Shown: piece after piece, positions 1 to 4,878 of the stretch
Position numbering within the stretch: position 1 is the stretch's first letter
Layout: each line of letters starts with the position of its first letter
From: Natrialbaceae archaeon
Lineage (GTDB): Archaea > Halobacteriota > Halobacteria > Halobacteriales > Natrialbaceae
Direction: 5' to 3'
DNA: 7,298 bases
NCBI GenBank assembly: GCA_003552325.1
Contig: PUKM01000037.1
Coordinates: 1 to 7,298, forward strand
Notes under the pieces: generated by a model
Seen by the model: only the letters and a program-made list of their open reading frames with translations
What the model was told of the DNA's origin: nothing
Database searches by the model: none
Translations under genes and position numbers: made by a program

Positions 1-112
1 CCAGAGCGACGAGGTTCCACCCGTACCCGTTCCGAACACGGTAGTTAAGCTCGTCTGCGTTACGTTGCGTACTGGTGTGGGAGACCCACTGGGAGAGGCG
101 TTTCGCCGCCGA
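1..112 (+). rRNA. rrf: 5S ribosomal RNA, 3' part (5' end cut by window)
   Basis: The sequence carries the conserved archaeal 5S core around 'ccgaacacggtagttaagc' and ends in the GCCGCC strand that closes the terminal helix of the molecule. Only about the first 8-10 nucleotides (the other strand of that helix) are missing, because the window opens inside the gene. 5S rRNA is part of the central protuberance of the large ribosomal subunit. The exact 3' end is uncertain by a few bases. With tRNA-Cys just downstream, this matches the usual haloarchaeal order 16S, tRNA-Ala, 23S, 5S, tRNA-Cys, so a full rRNA operon should lie upstream of the window. Confidence 0.95.
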
Positions 113-126
113 CCACTCATATTCAA

Positions 127-161
127 CCCTCACAGAGCCACAGCGCTCTGTGGGGGTTTTT
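127..161 (+). terminator. Hairpin plus T-tract after 5S rRNA
   Basis: A 12-bp stem pairs 127-138 with 145-156 (eleven Watson-Crick pairs and one U-G) around a 6-nt loop, and five T residues follow at 157-161. This looks like an intrinsic terminator at the end of the rRNA operon, although archaeal termination usually depends mainly on the T-tract. It could instead be an RNA-processing structure that releases the 5S 3' end. Confidence 0.7.
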
Positions 162-192
162 GTCATTACCGAGAGCGTGTCGTACCGCTACG

Positions 193-198
193 CTTAAA
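193..198 (+). promoter_or_regulatory. TATA-like box for tRNA-Cys
   Basis: CTTAAA is centred about 29 nt before the tRNA-Cys 5' end, the spacing expected for an archaeal promoter that starts a few bases before the mature tRNA. It lies after the hairpin/T-tract, so tRNA-Cys may be made separately from the rRNA operon. The match is short and the inference moderate. Confidence 0.45.
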
Positions 199-224
199 CG
201 AACTCGGCCAGTACCATCGACCGT

Positions 225-300
225 GCCAAGGTGGCAGAGTCCGGCCGAACGCAGCTGCCTGCAGAGCAGCCCATCGCCGGTTCAAATCCGGCCCTTGGCT
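225..300 (+). tRNA. tRNA-Cys(GCA)
   Basis: The acceptor strands GCCAAGG (225-231) and CCTTGGC (293-299) pair perfectly. The anticodon stem GCTGC/GCAGC (254-258, 266-270) encloses the loop CTGCAGA, which places anticodon GCA at 261-263. The T arm is GCCGG-TTCAAAT-CCGGC (276-292). The discriminator is U at 300, as expected for cysteine tRNA, and CCA is not encoded. No intron is seen in the anticodon loop. The D arm looks weak by eye. The position directly after 5S rRNA is typical of haloarchaeal rRNA operons. Confidence 0.96.
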
Positions 301-313
301 TCGTTCTCATCCG

Positions 314-327
314 TTTCGTTTCTTTTT
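314..327 (+). terminator. T-rich terminator after tRNA-Cys
   Basis: A pyrimidine stretch with T runs of three, three and five begins 14 nt after the tRNA. Archaeal RNA polymerase stops at such T-tracts without needing a hairpin. The rest of the gap up to 423 shows nothing recognisable. Confidence 0.4.
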
Positions 328-423
328 GAGTACTCCCTCTCGAGCAGTTCGCAATCTGATTTCACTGGTCTCTCTCCAGTTGGTGAACGACCGAATCCTG
401 GTGCCTCGAGAACTTAGTAACCG

Positions 424-429
424 TTATAC
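424..429 (+). promoter_or_regulatory. TATA box for the membrane protein gene
   Basis: TTATAC is centred 26-27 nt before the ATG at 453. This places the transcription start on or next to the A of the ATG, which is the leaderless arrangement common in haloarchaea. It favours the ATG at 453 over the next in-frame ATG at 480. Confidence 0.6.
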
Positions 430-452
430 GATGGGCAGACCACGGCACACAC

Positions 453-1433
453 ATGCAACTTCGCGCAGGGATCGTATACATGGTCCTGTTCCTGGTGATC
501 GCAGCGGGTGCGTATGCCGTGATTGCCACGGCAGAGGCCCCGGAAGTCACCATCGACGGAGCAGATGCAGACCATCAGCTCGAGGAAGGTGATGACTTCA
601 CCGTTGGAGAGATGACGTACAACGTGAGTATGCTCGATGGAGCGGGCCAGACGGCCGAACTCGAGTTTGTCGATGAAGAAGCTGAAATGGAACAGACGTG
701 GTCAGGTGCTATCGCGGGTGATCCGAACGATGGTGCCTGGAACGATGGTGACCTGATTCAGTTGGACGAAGATGGGGATGAAGAGTTCTATGTGTATATC
801 TACGCCCCTCCGGAGGCGGACGAGAACGATGACGACGCTGATGACGCTGACGACGCTGATGACGCTGACGACGCTGATGACGCTGACGACGCTGACGACG
901 CTGATGATGAAGAAGAAGCAGAGCCACAACCAGAGACGTTCCTCTTGATCGAAGCTGTCGATGAGGACGACTTCAGCTTCCTCGAGCGCGAGGATGGGGT
1001 CTACGTTGCAGTCGAGGATGACGATGGCAACGAAGTCATCGAGAACGTCATGGATGTCGACGAGATCGAGAGTATGGAGTTTGGTGTCGACGATGAAATT
1101 ACGTTCTACGAGGACGAACTCGATATGCTGGTGGATGCAACAGTGACCGAACTCGAGACCGATTCGGTGACTGTCGAGTATGTCGGTGAGCAAGTCGAGA
1201 CCGTGACTCTCGATCACAACGAGGTTTCGATTATCGGTGGTGAGGAGTTTGGGGTGCACTTCCCTGGCGGTGCGACGGTATACTTGACTGAGGATGTCGA
1301 CGGGTTCAACGCCCAGCATGATGCGGTCGAAGCCCACCACGATCGGATCCATGGTTTCTGGTGGATTATCGGGCTCTCTGTAACGACGGTTATCCTGTTG
1401 GCTGGGTTGGCGTTCATGCCGGTTCGAGGGTAA
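453..1433 (+). CDS. Acidic membrane-anchored protein with DDA repeat, unknown function
   Basis: The product has 326 residues. A hydrophobic segment at about 7-26 (signal anchor or uncleaved signal) and a second at about 302-321 flank a very acidic domain of about 275 residues, so both ends probably sit in the membrane with the middle on one side, likely outside. Residues 126-152 are a low-complexity run of eight Asp-Asp-Ala units. On either side are beta-rich stretches (about 46-118 and 160-285) with similar short patterns such as 'DDFTVGEMTYNV' and 'DDEITFYEDEL', suggesting two related subdomains. The protein ends soon after the last helix with the short tail 'MPVRG'. From memory, haloarchaea have conserved hypothetical proteins with this two-helix layout, but I cannot name the family. 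Start choice rests on the TATA spacing; there is no Shine-Dalgarno sequence, as expected for a leaderless mRNA. The 216-residue reading frame on the opposite strand here is a by-product of the repeat and codon bias. Confidence 0.85.
   Translation: MQLRAGIVYMVLFLVIAAGAYAVIATAEAPEVTIDGADADHQLEEGDDFTVGEMTYNVSMLDGAGQTAELEFVDEEAEMEQTWSGAIAGDPNDGAWNDGDLIQLDEDGDEEFYVYIYAPPEADENDDDADDADDADDADDADDADDADDADDEEEAEPQPETFLLIEAVDEDDFSFLEREDGVYVAVEDDDGNEVIENVMDVDEIESMEFGVDDEITFYEDELDMLVDATVTELETDSVTVEYVGEQVETVTLDHNEVSIIGGEEFGVHFPGGATVYLTEDVDGFNAQHDAVEAHHDRIHGFWWIIGLSVTTVILLAGLAFMPVRG
831..902 (+). repeat. In-frame 9/18-bp tandem repeat encoding (Asp-Asp-Ala)8
   Basis: Eight consecutive 9-bp units all use GCT for Ala and vary only GAT/GAC in the first Asp codon. 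At 840-893 three perfect copies of the 18-bp unit GATGACGCTGACGACGCT follow each other, flanked by single 9-bp units on each side. The higher-order 18-bp period suggests expansion by slippage or unequal exchange of 18-bp blocks. The reading frame is kept throughout. Confidence 0.95.
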
Positions 1434-1727
1434 GGCGGTTCAGTTTTCCCGTGTGGCGGTAGTGATCTGTAAGAAGAGGACTTAACAGAGAGTCGATACT
1501 ACGTCGTGGTTTCCCAGCGAGCGGTGGGTGAGAGATCAATCGGAGGAGTCTCGAGTACTTACACCCGGTTGCAGTGGTGTTGTCTAGTCGAGGCTCCCGG
1601 TCGATGTCTGTCGCAGAAGCGGGCTGGACGCGATTTGAACACACGGTCGGAGCAAAGCACCTCCCTGCGATTCAAAACCCGTCGGTTCAGATGCTTGCCG
1701 CTCGCTATTGTGCTCGCGGTGAGAGTA
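1434..1727. other. Intergenic region without a convincing gene
   Basis: No frame here gives a credible protein. The open frames are short, rich in Arg and Ser, and include translated tRNA sequence. The only recognisable item is the tRNA-like fragment around 1620-1649. No clear terminator for the plus-strand gene ending at 1433 was found. Confidence 0.6.
1620..1649 (-). pseudogene. Degenerate copy of a tRNA-Lys 3' end
   Basis: Bases 1621-1642 match the 3' end of the intact tRNA-Lys (1729-1750) at 20 of 22 positions, including a perfect 14-bp run covering the T loop. The order and strand are the same as in the real tRNA: acceptor 3' strand, T arm, and a G discriminator at 1620 (minus strand). 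No matching 5' acceptor strand (CCAGCCC on the plus strand) lies between here and the intact tRNA, so it is not a whole tRNA gene. It may be a decayed tandem tRNA or the distant attachment-site half of a lost integrated element. Confidence 0.6.
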
Positions 1728-1801
<74 letters not shown>

Positions 1802-1828
1802 TGTACCCCTCTCTTTCGGGGAGACGCG

Positions 1829-1835
1829 GTTAAAC
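1829..1835. promoter_or_regulatory. Shared TATA element between tRNA-Lys and M20 gene
   Basis: GTTAAAC reads almost the same on both strands (GTTTAAC on the minus). Its centre is 25 nt before the ATG at 1857 on the plus strand and about 30 nt before the tRNA-Lys 5' end on the minus strand. No other TATA-like sequence is visible in the 55-bp gap, so one box seems to serve both directions, or two promoters overlap. The plus-strand spacing predicts a leaderless mRNA. Confidence 0.5.
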
Positions 1836-1856
1836 GTTTCTTTCTGCAATGGAATT

Positions 1857-3152
1857 ATGTCCGTCTCGAGCATCGCTTTCCGCATGGATGTTCGACGCTG
1901 GGACGACGCCATGCGGGAGTTCGTCGACACGTGTTGTCGATATAAAACGACGGCCGGGAACGAAGCACCGGCACAGCAGTGGTTCCGTGGGGAACTCGAG
2001 GCTGCCGGCTTCGAGACCTACACGTGGACGGCCGACGCTGCGCAGTTAGCGACCCATCCGTCGTTTCCAGCCGATCCGAGCGCGATCGACGTCGATGAGC
2101 GCCCAAGTGTGGGTGGGGTGCTCGAGTTCGGTGATCCGAACGCCGGGCCGACACTCGTGTTGAACGGACACATGGATGTCGTGCCGACAGGGAGTGGATG
2201 GGACGGTGACCCTTTTACCCCTCGGTGGCACAGGGGCGACGACGGCGAGCACCTCACTGCACGCGGGGCCGTCGATATGAAATCGGGGCTTGCAGCGTGT
2301 GTGTTCGCGGCGAAGATGCTCGAGGGCGAGCCTGATCTCGGGCTCAATGGGCGAGTGGTCGTCGAGAGCGTGGCTGGTGAGGAAGAGGGGGGTATCGGTG
2401 CCACAGCGAGCGTGCTCGAGAACCCATATCCGTTCTCTCGTGACGCGGTAATCGTCGCTGAACCGACGGCGTTGCATCCGGTGACGGCGGTCGAGGGGAG
2501 TCTCATGGTCCGGATTCGATTCGAGGGCCGGTCCGCACACGCGGCAACACGGTGGCGAGGGACGTCCGTGTTACCGGCGCTCGAGGCGGTTCGTGCGGAG
2601 TTGGAGGCGTTCGAACGCGAGCGAGCGGCCTCGGTGCATCATCCACTGTACACGTCGTTTCCGGTGCCGTGGCCGATCTGTATCGGTCGGGTCGAGGCCG
2701 GACGGTGGGCGTCATCGGTGGCGGATTCGGCGGTTGCGGAGGTTCGTGTCGGTGTTGCACCGGGTGAAACGGTGGCGGCTGTCGAAGCGGCGCTTCGTGA
2801 TCGACTCTCGTCGCTTCCAGCAACGCTCGAGGCTGGGATCAGTGGCCCGAGGATAGAGCGCTTTTCGGTCCAGTTCGAGCCAGCGGAGACGCCGGTCGAT
2901 GCTGGCATCGTCAAGGAACTACAGGCGGCGATGGGGGCGTTGGGATTCGACGAGGAGGCCACGGAGCCGCGGGGGGCGACCTACGGTGCCGACAGCCGTC
3001 ACTACGTGGCTGCGGGTATTCCGACGGTACTTTTCGGGCCAGGATGTATCGAGCAGGCCCATTTTCCAGAAGAAACGGTGCAGTGGTCGGCGGTCCGCCA
3101 GGCGACGGAGGTCCTGGCGGAGACCGCAGCGCGGTACCTTTCCGAGGAGTGA
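1857..3152 (+). CDS. M20-family metallohydrolase (ArgE/DapE-like deacylase or peptidase)
   Basis: The 431-residue protein is a cytoplasmic two-zinc amidohydrolase of the M20 family, which includes acetylornithine deacetylase, succinyl-diaminopimelate desuccinylase and carboxypeptidases. All expected catalytic positions are visible: His105 and Asp107 in 'GHMDVVP', bridging Asp140 in 'AVDMKSG', general base Glu175 and ligand Glu176 in 'AGEEEGG', ligand Glu202 in 'AEPT', and His402 in 'EQAHFPEE'. The inserted dimerisation domain runs from about 207 to 330 and keeps 'GRSAHAA' with His228. Length is usual for the family. The start at 1857 is supported by the TATA box 25 nt upstream; an in-frame ATG nine codons later is the alternative. 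The neighbours are not biosynthesis genes, so the substrate (acetylornithine, a dipeptide, an N-acyl amino acid) cannot be told from context. The gene converges on 3182-3901 with a 29-bp gap. Confidence 0.92.
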   Translation: MSVSSIAFRMDVRRWDDAMREFVDTCCRYKTTAGNEAPAQQWFRGELEAAGFETYTWTADAAQLATHPSFPADPSAIDVDERPSVGGVLEFGDPNAGPTLVLNGHMDVVPTGSGWDGDPFTPRWHRGDDGEHLTARGAVDMKSGLAACVFAAKMLEGEPDLGLNGRVVVESVAGEEEGGIGATASVLENPYPFSRDAVIVAEPTALHPVTAVEGSLMVRIRFEGRSAHAATRWRGTSVLPALEAVRAELEAFERERAASVHHPLYTSFPVPWPICIGRVEAGRWASSVADSAVAEVRVGVAPGETVAAVEAALRDRLSSLPATLEAGISGPRIERFSVQFEPAETPVDAGIVKELQAAMGALGFDEEATEPRGATYGADSRHYVAAGIPTVLFGPGCIEQAHFPEETVQWSAVRQATEVLAETAARYLSEE

Positions 3153-3181
3153 TCGACCAACGCGTCCTCCGATACGACCTG

Positions 3182-3901
3182 TCACTCGAGGTAGTCGTCT
3201 ACGGCGTCGGCGACGATTTTCTCGGGGGCGACGTTCTCGAGGGATGCGACTCGTCGAAGGTCTCGGTAGACAGTGGCGGGGAGTGTGAGTTCGAGGTGAC
3301 CGAGCGTGACGTCACAGTCTTCGAGGGCGCGTTCGATCGGGGTTCCATCGTTCACGGTGCTGGCAACGGTTCTGACCTCCCGAACGGTGAGATCGCCGTC
3401 GAGGACGGCCCAGGCGAGGAGGAGTCGGGCTTCACCGCCGACGCGAGCGATGTGTTTGGCGGCCGACGGAGCGATCTTGCCGAGGGCGACCTGTCGACGG
3501 ACTGATTGTGGAAGGTCGTGGACGCGTGCCCATTTACGGATGAACGAGACCGACACGGTGGTCGTTTCGGCCGTTTCGTCGCCCTCGAGGACGGCCGTTG
3601 CTCGTTCGGCGGCCGCTTTGTACGAGCCTTCTCCGCGAACCAGGGCCGCACAGGCGGCAGCTCCTCTGAGCATGTAGAGGTGGTCCTCGCTCGGTAGGCC
3701 GGTAGCAAACTGAGCGACGGTTTCTGCGGCACGGGCGCGACTGTCGGGGTCGTCAGGGTCGTACTGGACAGCACGGCGTGCATGGCTCCCGGTGACCGAT
3801 TCGTCGCCCCTGATAACGGGAGCACCAATAGGGGATTGGCGATCCGTCGGCACGTGCTGCCGGGATCGTCGGTGTCCATCGTCGCGTCGGTCGTCGGTCA
3901 T
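3182..3901 (-). CDS. Putative DNA-binding protein, haloarchaeal DUF7119-like
   Basis: The 239-residue protein has three parts. Residues 1-60 are charged and probably disordered. Residues about 75-178 are helical: a segment with 'RGEGSYKAAAERA' and 'VSFIRKWARVHDLP' looks like a helix-turn-helix, and 'GKIAPSAAKHIARV' followed by 'LTVREVRTVA' recalls the helical DNA-binding region of ParB/KorB-type proteins. Residues about 203-238 ('LELTLPATVYRDLRR', ending in 'DAVDDYLE') look like a ribbon-helix-helix fold. From memory this is a conserved haloarchaeal family of unknown function (I believe DUF7119); the number is not checked. DNA binding, perhaps as a transcription regulator, is inferred from these patterns. 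Residues 104-116 are an acidic, Thr-rich loop inside the helical domain. A TATA box lies about 33 nt before the ATG, predicting a leader of only a few bases. Confidence 0.85.
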   Translation of the reverse strand: MTDDRRDDGHRRSRQHVPTDRQSPIGAPVIRGDESVTGSHARRAVQYDPDDPDSRARAAETVAQFATGLPSEDHLYMLRGAAACAALVRGEGSYKAAAERATAVLEGDETAETTTVSVSFIRKWARVHDLPQSVRRQVALGKIAPSAAKHIARVGGEARLLLAWAVLDGDLTVREVRTVASTVNDGTPIERALEDCDVTLGHLELTLPATVYRDLRRVASLENVAPEKIVADAVDDYLE

Positions 3902-3930
3902 CTCTCTTCCTGGTGTATGGTCGGTGGTAG

Positions 3931-3937
3931 TATAAAG
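3931..3937 (-). promoter_or_regulatory. TATA box for the gene at 3182-3901
   Basis: On the minus strand this reads CTTTATA, a good archaeal TATA box preceded by CC. Its centre is about 33 nt before the ATG at 3901, so transcription should start near 3907, leaving an extremely short leader. It lies in the 63-bp gap after the microprotein gene, so the two minus-strand genes need not share a transcript. Confidence 0.6.
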
Positions 3938-3964
3938 GGTAGCGAGCGGGTGGTGGCCGTCGAT

Positions 3965-4108
3965 CTACTCTTCGCGTTTCTCCGCAAGGTGCTCCCAGAT
4001 TTCGGTACACCCAGCGCCGACCTCGACGTCCTCGAGGTGGCTGTCTGGAGGGTCGCACTCGTCGTCTTTGTGTGTTCGATGCTCCGTGCGGGCGTTGGCA
4101 TCGGTCAT
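3965..4108 (-). CDS. 47-residue Cys/His microprotein, conserved in haloarchaea
   Basis: The longer open frame continues upstream to 4300, but only the last 47 residues look like real protein, and the ATG at 4108 has a clear Shine-Dalgarno GGAGGG four bases before it. The product is acidic, with a variable start and a well-ordered second half, 'DSHLEDVEVGAGCTEIWEHL'. I recall near-identical small proteins in other haloarchaea, always of unknown function. Cys18, His24, Cys34 and His40 show a regular pattern (C-X5-H-X9-C-X5-H) that could bind one zinc ion; this is inference. Many haloarchaeal proteins of this size are small zinc-finger proteins, but this one lacks the usual paired CPxCG boxes. 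There is no membrane segment, so it is probably cytoplasmic. The start may be misplaced in automatic annotation. Confidence 0.75.
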   Translation of the reverse strand: MTDANARTEHRTHKDDECDPPDSHLEDVEVGAGCTEIWEHLAEKREE

Positions 4109-4112
4109 TGGT

Positions 4113-4118
4113 CCCTCC
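4113..4118 (-). promoter_or_regulatory. Shine-Dalgarno site deciding the microprotein start
   Basis: The minus strand reads GGAGGG-ACCA-ATG, a strong match to the anti-Shine-Dalgarno end of archaeal 16S rRNA. It fixes the start at 4108 and implies a leadered mRNA, in contrast to the leaderless starts predicted for other genes here. Confidence 0.6.
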
Positions 4119-4246
4119 GTTCTGATCGGTGACTGTCGACGGACGGATCGAACGAGTAGGTGAGCTCCGGAGCGACATCGGCAGGCGCTTGTTGGTCGTG
4201 TTCCGAACGAGTGGGAGTCGTCATCACCGGTCGTTGGCAGAACACA

Positions 4247-4254
4247 GGTATAAG
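4247..4254 (-). promoter_or_regulatory. Possible TATA box for the microprotein gene
   Basis: On the minus strand this reads CTTATACC. Transcription would start near 4225 and give a leader of about 115 nt, consistent with the Shine-Dalgarno site of the microprotein. The pairing of this box with that gene is inferred only from position. Confidence 0.35.
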
Positions 4255-4334
4255 GGCGCCTACCCCTGCAATCACTACCCTGGGTCACGCACTGGGGCAA
4301 CTATTGCGGCTATCTCGGTCGCACAATTATCGGA

Positions 4335-4384
4335 CAGGCGTGTGCTTGCCTGCGATTTTGACGATCCTGTCTGTCACACGCCTG
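4335..4384. repeat. Perfect 10-bp inverted repeat, 30-nt spacer
   Basis: CAGGCGTGTG at 4335-4344 is the exact reverse complement of CACACGCCTG at 4375-4384. A second, overlapping pairing is possible between GACAGG (4333-4338) and CCTGTC (4366-4371), so the RNA could fold in two exclusive ways. The repeat ends 54 bases before the zinc-ribbon start codon. It may be an operator or an mRNA leader structure; it is not followed by a T-tract. Confidence 0.6.
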
Positions 4385-4438
4385 GATAAGGTTTGCAGCA
4401 GTCGATGGATGCACACTGACTTACAGCCACAATCGGGT

Positions 4439-4798
4439 ATGGCCATTTCCGTACGAACGCTCGACGATGGGGCGTGGATCAGTATTAACGACTCCAGGGA
4501 GGTGGGTGTGAGTGAGGTCTGGACACTCCCAGCTGGGGAATGCTGTTCGTGTCGATTGGCCCCTGTTCTCCTCGAGGGATTTACCGACGTCTCCATCGAT
4601 GGGCAGGAGGTGGTGGCAGGTGTGGTTGGACAGTGTCTCGAGTGTGGCACTCGGGGGTCGATCGACCGTCTGCCAGTGGGCCGGGTTGGCGAAGGACCGA
4701 CGACCGAACGCGGACGTAACGATCGTCGGTTTCGCCGGTATGCGCCCGAAGCTGTATCCACACGTCCGACGGCTACGCACGCTCGAGACTCCCCGTAA
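4439..4798 (+). CDS. Small zinc-ribbon-like protein, unknown function
   Basis: The product has 119 residues. Two Cys pairs, Cys35-X2-Cys38 ('ECCSC') and Cys66-X2-Cys69 ('QCLEC'), are 27 residues apart, the arrangement of a zinc ribbon; Cys36 is an additional cysteine. Residues 1-82 read as a compact beta-rich domain, while 83-119 are Arg-rich and probably flexible. I believe similar short proteins occur in other haloarchaea but cannot name the family. The frame is open far upstream to 4160; the ATG at 4439 was chosen because the protein-like sequence starts there ('MAISVRTLDDGAW'), with 4409 as the alternative. No convincing TATA box sits at leaderless distance; a weak one, 'ggataagg' at 4384-4391, would give a leader of roughly 25 nt. 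The gene ends 80 bases before the reductase on the same strand, and co-transcription is possible. Confidence 0.65.
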   Translation: MAISVRTLDDGAWISINDSREVGVSEVWTLPAGECCSCRLAPVLLEGFTDVSIDGQEVVAGVVGQCLECGTRGSIDRLPVGRVGEGPTTERGRNDRRFRRYAPEAVSTRPTATHARDSP

Positions 4799-4878
4799 GT
4801 ACTGCCGGAAGGCGTGAGACGCGGGGAGAACTGACGGGAGGACCGTGGCCTTGTACCAGTCTTTCCTACGAGTGGTCA

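Larger units (their letters stand above)
4109..4438. other. 330-bp divergent intergenic region
   Basis: This region lies between the minus-strand microprotein gene and the plus-strand zinc-ribbon gene. It contains the Shine-Dalgarno site, a TATA-like element at 4247-4254 and a long inverted repeat at 4335-4384. Open frames crossing it have a composition unlike haloarchaeal proteins (few acidic residues) and are not credible genes. Confidence 0.6.

Noticed and set aside
831..902. Tandem repeat considered as CRISPR or iteron array
   Set aside because: The units are directly adjacent with no spacers, are in frame and encode a low-complexity acidic run.
702..1352. 216-codon open frame on the minus strand opposite the membrane protein
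   Set aside because: Its Val/Ile/Ser repeat is only the reverse reading of the Asp-Asp-Ala repeat. The composition is not acidic, and the plus-strand frame has a promoter, membrane segments and a sensible start.
3965..4300. 111-residue version of the microprotein
   Set aside because: The first 64 residues are Arg/Cys-rich with no haloarchaeal acidic bias, and a good Shine-Dalgarno site sits right before the internal ATG at 4108.
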